Source: Halorussus vallis (lineage in GTDB: Archaea > Halobacteriota > Halobacteria > Halobacteriales > Haladaptataceae). From it: a stretch of 64,000 nt of DNA. The position numbers and the translations under genes were made by a program. A model generated the notes under the pieces. It ran no database searches and was not told the DNA's origin. It saw nothing but the letters and a program-made list of their open reading frames with translations. The stretch's first letter is position 1. Every line of letters starts with the position of its first letter. The stretch spans positions 3,348,001 through 3,412,000 of the forward strand of contig NZ_CP100000.1 of the NCBI RefSeq assembly GCF_024138165.1, given 5' to 3'. Of this stretch, positions 1 through 8,511 are shown piece after piece.

Positions 1-2
1 AC

Positions 3-575
3 CTCGTGAACTACGAGAACGAAGACTCGTCGTTCATGTTCAACTTCGGCAGCGGCGCTGGCGCCGCCGTCCTCGAAATCGACCCCGCGGACGGTCGCGC
101 ACGCGCGACCGTCGGCGAGAGCGCCGCCGTCACCGACGGAAGCTTCTCCGAGGACGTGGTGATGCCCGCAGGCGGGTCCAGAAACCCACCGAGTCACGCC
201 ACGGTCGACGCAGAACTCCACTCGCTGGACGTGCCCGACCCCGAGGGGATGAAAGAGCGCCTCGCGGAGGTGAGCCTGACGAACTTCGAGAAAGTCGCGG
301 ACGAGGCGTTGACGCGGTCGGGCTACGACCGCTTGGACCTCGATTTCGTCGCGCTCACCCACATGAAGCGGTCGTTCCACGAGTACCTGACCGACCGCCT
401 CGACGCCCGGAACTACTATCTGGACGAGTACGGTCACGTCCAGAGCGTCGACCAACTCCTCGCGCTCGACGAAGGCCTCTCGCGCGGCCTGGTCGAACCG
501 GGCGACGTCGTGCTGTTCCTGGCCGCCGGCACCGGCTACACCTGGGCCGCCACCGTCGTCGAGTGGCGCGGCTGA
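3..575 (+). CDS. KAS III / FabH-like thiolase-fold synthase, C-terminal part
   Basis: The frame is open to the left edge, so this is the C-terminal 190 residues of a longer protein; the GTG at 6 is probably internal. The layout fits the C-terminal half of the 3-oxoacyl-ACP synthase III family: a THMKRSF segment where FabH has its catalytic His, then YGHVQSVDQ where FabH has the Gly-Asn motif, and the closing GDVVLFLAAGTGYTWAA. The Asn of the usual Cys-His-Asn triad is a His here. Substrate cannot be told from this part. The family joins acyl-CoA to malonyl or acetyl units; archaeal members are often of unknown role. Family fairly sure, function open. Confidence 0.7.
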   Translation, partial: LVNYENEDSSFMFNFGSGAGAAVLEIDPADGRARATVGESAAVTDGSFSEDVVMPAGGSRNPPSHATVDAELHSLDVPDPEGMKERLAEVSLTNFEKVADEALTRSGYDRLDLDFVALTHMKRSFHEYLTDRLDARNYYLDEYGHVQSVDQLLALDEGLSRGLVEPGDVVLFLAAGTGYTWAATVVEWRG

Positions 576-812
576 CCGCGGGCGAGGCCGAACCGATGGC
601 AGACCGGCGGCACCGACGACGGGTCGTCGGTGCCGCCGGGATTTTCTCTGGCTCCGACCCCGTTGAATTGGCCGACAGCGCCCCCGAACCCGTCCAATGG
701 CTTTACCGTCGGGGTCGGCGTGGCGTACTCACGTGACTCCGACGGAACTCGTCGAAGCGCACGCGGTCGAATCGCACGCCACCGTTCCCCCCGCTCGTCG
801 TCCCGCCGCACC

Positions 813-2147
813 ATGACCGACGAGTCCGTCTCGCGCCGTGGACTGCTCGCGAGCGTCGGCGCCGGGTTGGTCGGGACGGTCGGGCGCGGCCGCGGCCGCG
901 AGGCGTCCCGGACGGCGCGCTACGTCGTCGGGACCGACTCGCGGGCCGCGGCCCGGGTCGCCGAGTCGCACGCGGCGGCGGTGAACCACGCGCTCGACTT
1001 CGGCGACGTCGGGGGCGCCGTGACCGGCCAGTTCGATTCGGCGGCCGCCGACGCGCTTGCCGGCAGGGACGACGTCCGGTACGTCGAGGAGGGGACGACC
1101 TTCCGGCCGCTGGCCGGGGAACGGACCGCGGCCGACCGGGCGCGCGAGCAGACCGTCCCCTGGGGCGTCGACCGCATCGACGCCGACGTCGCCCACGAGG
1201 CGGGTCACCGCGGCGACGGCGTCGACGTCGCGATCGTCGACAGCGGCATCCTGCCCGGCCACCCGGACCTGCGGGAGAACCTGGGCGAAGGGAAGGCCTA
1301 CGTCGACTGCTGGGCCGACGCCAGACCGACGTGCCGGCTGAAACCCAGCGGTACGAGCTTCGAGTGCTTCATCGAGGTGACGCTGTGCGCGACCGACTGG
1401 GGCGACGACCTCCCCAACGGCCACGGCACGCACGTCGCGGGGACGGTCGGCGCGGTCGACAACGACGCGGGCGTGCTCGGGGTCGCTCCGGCGGCGTCGC
1501 TCCACGCGGTCAAGGTCATCAACGCCGGCGGAGTCGCCCGTGACGTCGACATCGCGCGGGCCGTCAAGTACGTCGCCGACCGGGGATGGGACGTCGCCAA
1601 CCTGAGCTTTGGCAACCTCGCCGCCAGTCGGTTGCTCGCCGACGCCTGCCGGTACGCCGACGAGCGCGGCGTGTTGCTGGTCGCGGCCGCCGGCAACGGC
1701 GGGCCGCGCGACCGGACCGTGGCCACGCCCGCGCGGTTCGGGACGGTGCTCGCCGTGAGCGCGACGACCCGGGCCGACCGCGTCGCCCCGTTCTCCTCGC
1801 GCGGGCCGGCCATCGACCTCGCGGCGCCCGGCGCGGACGTCTGCTCGACCGCCAAGGCCGGCCGGTACGTCGACTCGGGCACCTCGATGGCGGCGCCCCA
1901 CGTCAGCGGTGTCGGGGCGCTCCTGATGGCCGACGGGTACTCGCACGAGGAGGCCCGCGAGCGACTCCGCGAAACCGCGGAGGACCTCGACGCGCCGGCC
2001 GAACGGCAGGGCGCGGGACTGGTCGACGCCGCGGCGGCCCTCGACCTGGACTCGGACGACGACGGCGTTGGTCGCGGGGTGTGTCATCCGGCCGGCGAGG
2101 TGCCGGGTACCGGGGCTGGCGGAGTGAGCGGGTCGGAAAACCGGTAG
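813..2147 (+). CDS. Tat-exported subtilisin-like serine protease (S8), halolysin type
   Basis: 444 residues. ATG at 813 is chosen because it starts directly before a twin-arginine signal (SRRGLLASVGAGLVG, residues 7-21); the open frame upstream has no secretory character. A propeptide follows, then the S8 domain with Asp143 (VDVAIVDSG), His204 (GHGTHVAGT), oxyanion Asn295 (AAAGNGG) and Ser358 (GTSMAAPH). Between Asp and His lies an insertion with four Cys (about 166-192), unusual for haloarchaeal proteins and possibly disulfide-bonded outside the cell. The C-terminus has only a short Asp/Gly-rich tail. A paralogue lies at 8512-10458. Expected role: secreted, salt-dependent protein breakdown. 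Confidence 0.93.
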   Translation: MTDESVSRRGLLASVGAGLVGTVGRGRGREASRTARYVVGTDSRAAARVAESHAAAVNHALDFGDVGGAVTGQFDSAAADALAGRDDVRYVEEGTTFRPLAGERTAADRAREQTVPWGVDRIDADVAHEAGHRGDGVDVAIVDSGILPGHPDLRENLGEGKAYVDCWADARPTCRLKPSGTSFECFIEVTLCATDWGDDLPNGHGTHVAGTVGAVDNDAGVLGVAPAASLHAVKVINAGGVARDVDIARAVKYVADRGWDVANLSFGNLAASRLLADACRYADERGVLLVAAAGNGGPRDRTVATPARFGTVLAVSATTRADRVAPFSSRGPAIDLAAPGADVCSTAKAGRYVDSGTSMAAPHVSGVGALLMADGYSHEEARERLRETAEDLDAPAERQGAGLVDAAAALDLDSDDDGVGRGVCHPAGEVPGTGAGGVSGSENR

Positions 2148-2200
2148 CGGACCGCGCCCGCCGACCGACGGTTGGCCGGCGGGAGAACTTCGAGTCGGAC

Positions 2201-3433
2201 TCAGACGCCGAGGCGCTCCCGGGCGAACCGCGCCAGTAGCGGCGCGTCCTTCAGGTGGAGCATCTTCCCGATGGCCCGGAGGTTGCCGACGTTCGCGTCG
2301 CTCAGGATGTTCTCGTTCAGTCGGTTCAGGTCGGCCATCAGGGTGTCGTAGCGCTCGTTCGGCGCGAGGTAGAGCAGTTGGGTCATCAGCAGGCGGGTCC
2401 GCATCTGGGGCGCCACCTGGTTGTGCCAGAGTTTGTCGTAGATGGAGAGCTTCTCGGCCGACGTGTCGCCGTCGCTCGCCATGAAACACCGGTCGGCGGT
2501 CACCGCCGCGGCCCGGCCGGACTTCATGCAGGTGTGGATGCCCTCGCCCCACAGCGGGTCGATGGTCGGCACCGTGTCGCCGACGGCCATGAAGTTGTCC
2601 GTGCTCAGCCCCGTCGGCATCTGGATGTGGGCCGACCCGCGGTGCTGTTTCCCTTCGAGTCGCTCGGCGTCGGCGAACCGGGGGTCCGAGTCGAGCCAGT
2701 ACTGGAGGTAGTCGTCGATGCCCATCCCGTCCTTGCCGTAGTCGCGGTGGGCCTGGTTCTGGATGTAGCAGAGGCCGACCTTCGCGGTGTCCTCGCCGGT
2801 GTGGAAGATCCAGGAGTAGCCGCCGGGCGCGAGGTCGTGGTCGAGTCGGAGCATCATCGCGTCGTTGAGGTCGGCGTAGCCGTCGGCGTCCATGTCGACG
2901 CCCGCCATCTCGAACTCGATACCGATGGCCTGGTTCTCGCGCTCGAGGTCGCTCACGCCGAGTTTCTTCGCCAGCGGCGCGGCGGGACCGGTCGCGTCGA
3001 TTATCACGTCGCCGTACACCTCCTGCTTGCCGCCGTAGCGGACGCCGACGATCTCGCCGTCCTCCATCACGGGTTTGTTCACCCGGGCGTCGAACCAGTA
3101 CTCGGCGCCCTTCTCGCGGCCGTCCTTCACCAGGTAGCGCTTGAAGTCGGCGAACTCCAGGACCGCGCCCGGCTGTTTCCGGGTGAAGTGCTCGTTGGGC
3201 GATTCGAGGACGACGTCGTCGGTGTAGTGCATCACCACGTCGTCGGGGATGCCGAACGACCCCATCATCGAGGGGAAGGTGCCGGCAGTCGACTTGTTGC
3301 TCTGGCGCGGGAACTCGTCCTCGTCCTCGGCTTCCAGGACAACGACATCGTAACCCCGCCGGGCCAGGTCGCGCGCGCACTGGGCGCCCGCCGGGCCCGC
3401 GCCCGCGACCACCGCGTCGAAGTGCTCGGTCAT
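2201..3433 (-). CDS. Geranylgeranyl reductase family FAD-dependent protein (archaeal lipid saturation)
   Basis: 410 residues, starting at MTEHFDAVV, which leads straight into the FAD-binding Rossmann motif GAGPAG (11-16). Later segments fit the family: ATGP after the first half and GDTVPTIDPLWGEGIH, the second FAD contact. The family reduces double bonds of geranylgeranyl chains in archaeal ether lipids (digeranylgeranylglycerophospholipid reductase) or in menaquinone and related isoprenoids. Haloarchaea carry several paralogues, so which isoprenoid this one reduces is not shown. It stands alone; the gene upstream on the + strand is a protease. Confidence 0.85.
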   Translation of the reverse strand: MTEHFDAVVAGAGPAGAQCARDLARRGYDVVVLEAEDEDEFPRQSNKSTAGTFPSMMGSFGIPDDVVMHYTDDVVLESPNEHFTRKQPGAVLEFADFKRYLVKDGREKGAEYWFDARVNKPVMEDGEIVGVRYGGKQEVYGDVIIDATGPAAPLAKKLGVSDLERENQAIGIEFEMAGVDMDADGYADLNDAMMLRLDHDLAPGGYSWIFHTGEDTAKVGLCYIQNQAHRDYGKDGMGIDDYLQYWLDSDPRFADAERLEGKQHRGSAHIQMPTGLSTDNFMAVGDTVPTIDPLWGEGIHTCMKSGRAAAVTADRCFMASDGDTSAEKLSIYDKLWHNQVAPQMRTRLLMTQLLYLAPNERYDTLMADLNRLNENILSDANVGNLRAIGKMLHLKDAPLLARFARERLGV

Positions 3434-3869
3434 GGCTCCTCGCCCCCGTTTCGTCTCGTTCGAACCGGTCGGTCGTCGGCGACCGGGCCGTCGGCAACCC
3501 CGGCGACGAGACGCCCGCCCGAGGCGCTCGCCGACCCGCGCCGCCGACTCGCCCCGCCCCCGACGAATCCGTCGTATACGTCCGCAGTCATCTCTACTGC
3601 TCGTAATCACCACTCCCATAAAAAACGGACGCAAACGCTCCTCTCCGTGCATTCTGTTGGCATCGCGCGGGCAAAAGAAGGAGACGACTCGGAATCGGAA
3701 CGTCTCCGCGAATCGGTGAGTTGGTCGTCGGTCCCGGCGGCCAGGTCGACCGTACTCGTAGACTTCGAGTCGACCGTGTTCACCGGGGTCGTCGGTGGCG
3801 GCCAGGACCACGACCGGAAGTCACAGATCCCAAACAGTAATCATCCGCGGCGTGGAACTGGCTCGTACG

Positions 3870-4169
3870 ATGGACCGACCCTGGACCACGACGGCGTGGG
3901 CGCTCGCCGACTACGCCCCGGACGCGGTGTTGGGGGTGGTACTGGCCGTCGTTCTCCCGTTCCTCGGCCTCTACCTGTTCGCGCAGGTGTCGAGATTCTA
4001 CAGACTTCGCCAGCGCGACGTCGTCGGTCCGCACGTCGTCGAACCGATTCGACGGGAGTACGGCCAGTCCGTCCAGTATCACTACCGCTGCAAGTACTGC
4101 GGGATGGAACGCGAGCGCAAGGCATTCTTCCGCGACGAGGACTGCGAGGGCTTCGAAGCCGACGAGTGA
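3870..4169 (+). CDS. Small membrane protein with C-terminal Cys motif
   Basis: 99 residues from ATG 3870 (MDRPWTT). One long hydrophobic segment (about residues 17-42, DAVLGVVLAVVLPFLGLYLF) is followed by a basic stretch and a cytoplasmic-type CKYCGMERE motif with a further Cys (EDC), a possible incomplete zinc knuckle. Not recognised as a named family. The opposite strand is also open here, but the coherent membrane segment and CxxC favour this strand. Confidence 0.6.
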   Translation: MDRPWTTTAWALADYAPDAVLGVVLAVVLPFLGLYLFAQVSRFYRLRQRDVVGPHVVEPIRREYGQSVQYHYRCKYCGMERERKAFFRDEDCEGFEADE

Positions 4170-4260
4170 CGGCGACTCGCCCGGACGGTGCCTGTCGCTG
4201 TCGGCCGGTGAAAACACGAGAAATCGACCCGCTACCGTGAAGACGAACTCGAAACGCGGT

Positions 4261-5124
4261 TCAGTAGAACTCGCGGACGAGGTCCATCGCGCCCTCGGGC
4301 GCGCCGTCCGGAATCTCGGACATGTTCTGGTCGAGGCCGTGGAGTTCGTGGTAGGGCACGCTGTTCTCGTTCTGGTAGATGACGCCCTGGTACTCCTTGT
4401 CCGCGTCGAGGATCTTCTCCTTCGCGGCGTCGTAGTCGGTCGGGTCGTGGCCCTCGTCCTCGAGGTCCACGATGGAGTCGCGGAAGTAGTCGTAGGTGTC
4501 GACGTCGTTGAACGTCACGCACGGGCTGAAGACGTTCACGAAGCCGAAGCCGTCGTGCTCGATGGCCTTCCGGACGATCTCGGCGTGACGCTGGGCGTCG
4601 GTCGAGAACGACTGGGCGATGAACGTACCGCCCGCCGACAGCGCTAGCGCGAGGGGGTTGACCGGCGGCTGTTTCGGTCCCTCGGGGGTCGTCGAAGTTT
4701 CGAAGTCCTCGCGGCTGGTCGGCGAGGCCTGGCCCTTCGTCAGCCCGTAGATGCGGTTGTCCATGACGATGTAGGACATGTCGACGTTCCGGCGGACCGC
4801 GTGGACGAAGTGGCCCGCGCCGATGGAGTAGCCGTCGCCGTCGCCGCCCGCGACCATCACTTCGAGGTCGGGGTTGGCGAGTTTGACGCCCGTGCCGACG
4901 GGCAGGGCGCGGCCGTGAACGCCGTGGAGCGCGTAGCTGTGCATGAAGGTGCCGATCTTACCGGAGCAACCGATGCCCGCGACCACGAACGTGTTGTCGG
5001 GGTCGTTGCCGGTTTCGGCCAGCGCCTTCATCATGCCGTTCATCGTGCCAAAGTCCCCACATCCGGGGCACCACGTCGGCTGCTTGTCGGATTTGAAGTC
5101 GGTGAATCTAACCTCTGAGCTCAT
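4261..5124 (-). CDS. korB: 2-oxoacid:ferredoxin oxidoreductase, beta subunit
   Basis: 287 residues. The TPP-binding subunit of the archaeal 2-oxoacid:ferredoxin oxidoreductase, which decarboxylates a 2-oxoacid to the acyl-CoA and reduces ferredoxin. Visible are the N-terminal WCPGCGDFG motif (18-26), the TPP/Mg motif GGDGDGYSIG (93-102) and MDNRIYGLTKGQ (121-132). Length 287 matches the haloarchaeal KorB type (2-oxoglutarate) better than the roughly 310-residue PorB, so 2-oxoglutarate is the likely substrate. ATG overlaps the korA stop by 4 bases, so the two are translationally coupled. Confidence 0.92.
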   Translation of the reverse strand: MSSEVRFTDFKSDKQPTWCPGCGDFGTMNGMMKALAETGNDPDNTFVVAGIGCSGKIGTFMHSYALHGVHGRALPVGTGVKLANPDLEVMVAGGDGDGYSIGAGHFVHAVRRNVDMSYIVMDNRIYGLTKGQASPTSREDFETSTTPEGPKQPPVNPLALALSAGGTFIAQSFSTDAQRHAEIVRKAIEHDGFGFVNVFSPCVTFNDVDTYDYFRDSIVDLEDEGHDPTDYDAAKEKILDADKEYQGVIYQNENSVPYHELHGLDQNMSEIPDGAPEGAMDLVREFY

Positions 5125-6878
5125 GCTTGGACCTCCTGAGAGAGTTTGTTCTGGATTTCCTCGGCCAGTTCGTCGGCCTTGAACCGCACGCCGTTGTACT
5201 TGTTCACGCGGTCGAGACGGGTAAGCGCGTCGCGTTCCAGCAGGTTGGCGAACTGCCCGGTTTCGTTACACTCCACGACGATGACGTTGTCCGCCGCCTC
5301 GATGTCCTCCGAGAGGTCGGGACGCGGGAAGATGTACGGCACCGAGAGGAACCGGACGCTCACGCCCTCCTCGTCGAGGTACTCGATGGCCTCGCGCATC
5401 GGGCCCTCGTTCGAGCCCCACGAGATGACGAGGTTGTCTGCGTCGGCGTCGCCGAACTCCCGGGGCGACCAGTCCTCTTCCTCCTCGGCGGTCTTGACCT
5501 TCTGGTTGCGCTTGTCGACCTGCTCGACGCGGATCTCGGTGTCCTCGGTCCGGCGACCGAGCGCGTTGTGTTCCAGACCGGTCGACATGTGGGCGCCGCC
5601 GGCCGTGCCGGGGAACGCCCGCGGACTGATGCCGTCGGCGGTCGGGAAGTGGGGCTGGAACCGGCCCTGCTCGTCGGTCCAGGCCTCGATCTCGTCCTCG
5701 TCGACGACCTTGCCGCGTTCGATTTCGACGGCGTCCATGTCGAACACCTCGGGTTCGAATGTCTGCTCGGTGACCGCCATCGAGAGGTCCGAGACGAGGA
5801 AGACGGGCGTCTGGTACTTCTCCGCGAGGTTGAACGCCTCGACGGTCTTCTGGAAGCACTCGCCGACGTTGGTCGGCGTGACGACGAACCGCGGAATCTC
5901 GCCGTGGCCGCCGTACAGCGTCATGTTGAGGTCGCCCTGCTCCTGCTTGGTCGGCATCCCGGTCGAGGGACCCGAGCGCATCACGTCGCAGATGACCAGC
6001 GGCGTCTCGCTCTGGGCGATGAGTCCGAACGTCTCGGTCATCAGGTCGATGCCCGGCCCGGAGGTCGCGGTCATCGAGCGCGCGCCGGCGCGCGCCGCGC
6101 CCAGCGCCATGTTGATGGCCGACAGTTCGTCCTCGGCCTGGACGACCTCGCCGCCGAACTGCTCGATGCGGCCCGAGAGGTACTCCATCACGTCGGTCGC
6201 GGGCGTGATGGGGTAGCCCGAGTAGAACCGACAGCCGGCGGCGATGGCGCCCATCCCGATGGCCTCGTCGCCGTTCAGCAGGACGTAGTCGTTGTCGGTG
6301 GTTTCGAGGTCGTAGTCGAAGTCGTGGTCGAACTCCTCCTGGACGTACTCCTGGCCGAGTCGAGCCGCCTCCTTGTTGTTCTCGACGATGGACTCGCCCT
6401 TGCTCCCGAACTTCTTCTCGAGCGCGCTGTCGAGGTTCTCGATGGGAAAGTTCGTCGCCTCGCAGGCCGCGCCGAGCGCGACGACGTTCTGCATGATGGC
6501 CCCGCCCGCGTCCTCCGCGAGCGACTGGAGCGGAACGTCCAGACCGATCATGCCCTCGGGCACCTCCACGTCGGCCATCTCGGTGCGCTCACCGTCGTAG
6601 ATGATGACGCTGCCCTCGTGGAGTTCGTCCATGTTCTCGTCGATGGTGCGCTCGGTCAGCGCGACCAGGATGTCGAGGCGGTCGACGACGCTCTCGACGC
6701 GCTCGACGCCCGTGCGAATCTTGTAGGCCGTGTAGCCGCCTCGAATCCGGGACGCGAAGTCCTTCGAGGTGTACACGTGCCGTCCGGCCCGGGAGAGCGC
6801 CTGCGCGAAAATCTTCCCGGTTGAGTCGATGCCATCACCGGCCTCCCCGCCGATGGCCCAGTTCAAGTCTTCTGGCAT
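5121..6878 (-). CDS. korA: 2-oxoacid:ferredoxin oxidoreductase, fused gamma/alpha subunit
   Basis: 585 residues, first gene of the korAB operon. The N-terminal 190 residues are the gamma domain (GGEAGDGIDSTGKIFAQAL near the start); residues from about 205 form the alpha pyrimidine-binding domain (GYPITPATDVMEYL, ATSGPGIDLMTETFG). This gamma-alpha fusion with a short beta partner is the haloarchaeal KorAB layout. The enzyme replaces NAD-dependent 2-oxoglutarate dehydrogenase in the citric acid cycle of haloarchaea. About 205 bp separate it from the divergent flavin reductase at 7084. A T-rich element 25-35 bases upstream could be its TATA box. Confidence 0.92.
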   Translation of the reverse strand: MPEDLNWAIGGEAGDGIDSTGKIFAQALSRAGRHVYTSKDFASRIRGGYTAYKIRTGVERVESVVDRLDILVALTERTIDENMDELHEGSVIIYDGERTEMADVEVPEGMIGLDVPLQSLAEDAGGAIMQNVVALGAACEATNFPIENLDSALEKKFGSKGESIVENNKEAARLGQEYVQEEFDHDFDYDLETTDNDYVLLNGDEAIGMGAIAAGCRFYSGYPITPATDVMEYLSGRIEQFGGEVVQAEDELSAINMALGAARAGARSMTATSGPGIDLMTETFGLIAQSETPLVICDVMRSGPSTGMPTKQEQGDLNMTLYGGHGEIPRFVVTPTNVGECFQKTVEAFNLAEKYQTPVFLVSDLSMAVTEQTFEPEVFDMDAVEIERGKVVDEDEIEAWTDEQGRFQPHFPTADGISPRAFPGTAGGAHMSTGLEHNALGRRTEDTEIRVEQVDKRNQKVKTAEEEEDWSPREFGDADADNLVISWGSNEGPMREAIEYLDEEGVSVRFLSVPYIFPRPDLSEDIEAADNVIVVECNETGQFANLLERDALTRLDRVNKYNGVRFKADELAEEIQNKLSQEVQA

Positions 6879-7054
6879 TCCTAACTAGCGGGTTACCTAC
6901 GCCAAATCAAAAGCCTTCTGAAGCCATTCAGTCTTCGTTCGTGCGATACGATAACTGCCGGCAACTACTACCGGATTCCCCGCGCCGAACCGGGGTCGGG
7001 TCCGGGCCGCGGGCCGCTGGGACGGGAGCCACCGCCGGACGCGTCGCGGAAGGC

Positions 7055-7063
7055 CTTTTTATC
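7055..7063 (+). promoter_or_regulatory. TATA-like element of the 7084 gene
   Basis: CTTTTTATC lies 21-29 bases before ATG 7084, the distance expected for a leaderless haloarchaeal transcript. Seen by eye only. Confidence 0.45.
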
Positions 7064-7083
7064 GGCCCACCCAACGGGGTCAC

Positions 7084-7734
7084 ATGGACGGCATGGAAGT
7101 CGCAGTGGAGTCTGTCGAGACGGTCGGCCCGGATACGGTCGCGCTGGTTCTGGAGACGCCCGACGGATTCGACGCCGCGCCCGGGCAGTTCGTGCAGTTG
7201 GCCGCGACGATAGACGGCGAGGAGGTCACCCGCCACTACACCCTCTCGTCGCCGGACGCCGAGGGGACCTTCGAGGTCACCGTCGAGGTCGACCCCGAGG
7301 GGTCGCTGAGTCCGTACCTCGCCGACCTCACCCCCGGCGACCGGGTCGAGGTCGCCGGACCGTTCGGCAACTCCTACTACGAAGGCGAGGACGGCGTCGT
7401 GGTGCTGGCCGGCGGGCCGGGCGTCGGCCCCGCCGTCGGCATCGGCGAGCGCGCGACGGAGAACGGCGGGGCGGTCACCATCGTTTACGAGGACGACCAA
7501 CCGGTCCACGAGGACCGACTGGCCGCGCTCTCGGCCGCGGGCGCGAACGTCGCCATCACGACCGACGTGACCAGCGAGGACGTCGTCGCGCTCCTGGCGA
7601 ACGCGACCGGCCAGGTGTTCGTCTACGGCTTCGCCGACTTCCTGGACGAGGCGACCGCGGCGCTCGACGCCGCCAGACTCAGCCCCGAGGAGGCAAAGAC
7701 CGAGAACTTCGGTCCCGCCCCCGAGTCGTCGTAG
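7084..7734 (+). CDS. FAD/NAD-binding oxidoreductase of the ferredoxin reductase type
   Basis: 216 residues. An N-terminal flavin-binding beta barrel with RHYTLSS (the FAD RxYS motif, about 55-61) precedes a nucleotide-binding domain that opens with VVLAGGPGVGPAV. No iron-sulfur or ferredoxin domain is present, so it resembles a stand-alone reductase such as the NAD(P)H-flavin/ferredoxin reductase group. It is divergent from korAB, whose product is reduced ferredoxin; a role in passing these electrons on is possible but inferred only from position. A second ATG (MEVAVES) three codons in would serve equally well. Confidence 0.8.
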   Translation: MDGMEVAVESVETVGPDTVALVLETPDGFDAAPGQFVQLAATIDGEEVTRHYTLSSPDAEGTFEVTVEVDPEGSLSPYLADLTPGDRVEVAGPFGNSYYEGEDGVVVLAGGPGVGPAVGIGERATENGGAVTIVYEDDQPVHEDRLAALSAAGANVAITTDVTSEDVVALLANATGQVFVYGFADFLDEATAALDAARLSPEEAKTENFGPAPESS

Positions 7735-7904
7735 CGAACGTCTCACGTCTTTTCGACGCGATTCTCCGATTCCGTGACCTTCGAAACCCGAACGAAGCGA
7801 GCGGTAACCCTCATGGATTCGCGCCCGCGACCTGCGGTTCGATTTCGCACGCGCTTCGGGTCAGCTTCGCAACAGCTATCGCGTCGCCCGCGAGTCCGCC
7901 GGAC

Positions 7905-8219
7905 GTGATAGTCACCAACACCGAAACCGTCGCGGGTCGCGAAATCGCCGAGAACCTCGGTCTCGTCCGGGGCAACACCGTCCGGGCGCGGAACGTCGGC
8001 CGGGACATCACCCAGGGGTTGCGGAGCATCGCGGGCGGCGAACTCAAAGCGTACTCGACGCTGATGGCCGACGCCCGCGAGGAGGCGATAGCGCGGATGG
8101 AGGCCGAGGCCCGGGACCTGGACGCCGACGCCGTGGTCAACGTCCGGTTCGTCACCGCGGAGGTGACCACCGGCGGTGCCGAACTGCTGGCCTACGGTAC
8201 CGCGGTCAGACTCGACTGA
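7905..8219 (+). CDS. UPF0145 / YbjQ-like family protein
   Basis: 104 residues starting at GTG 7905. The sequence matches the YbjQ family closely: VTNTETVAGREIAENLGLV at the start, GGELKAYSTLMADAREEA in the middle, and DADAVVNVRF with a closing AYGTAV. The family forms compact pentamer-like structures and is often labelled a putative heavy-metal-binding domain, but no clear function is established. The start is set by the family's usual N-terminus. Confidence 0.85.
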   Translation: MIVTNTETVAGREIAENLGLVRGNTVRARNVGRDITQGLRSIAGGELKAYSTLMADAREEAIARMEAEARDLDADAVVNVRFVTAEVTTGGAELLAYGTAVRLD

Positions 8220-8511
8220 CTCGCGAGCGCCTCCGGTTGTCCTCAGACCGACCTCAGACCGACCTCCGGCGTCGAACCACGTCCGGCCTCGACGGAGGGC
8301 CGGAGCCGACCCGTCCCGACCGGCCAGAAGTGCCTGCGTGCGGACAAAAGTCGCTGTACTTCGAACCGGGAGGGACGTACCGAGGGCCGCCCGACCACGA
8401 CACCGTATCGCGGAACGAACCTGTCGCCAGATATACTATCTCTCGTTCCTCTTTAACGTCTTCTGCAGGTAGACGGAAGATAGAAATAGTGGTGTCGGAC
8501 ACCAAGAGGGG

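Noticed and set aside
729-3497. A 900-codon open frame on the - strand across the protease and reductase genes
   Set aside because: It is a GC-driven shadow: Arg/Gly/Pro-rich with no domain, while the overlapping frames have clear catalytic motifs. The same holds for other long antisense frames over korA, trpB, metG, mcmA1, ppsA and the HAD gene.
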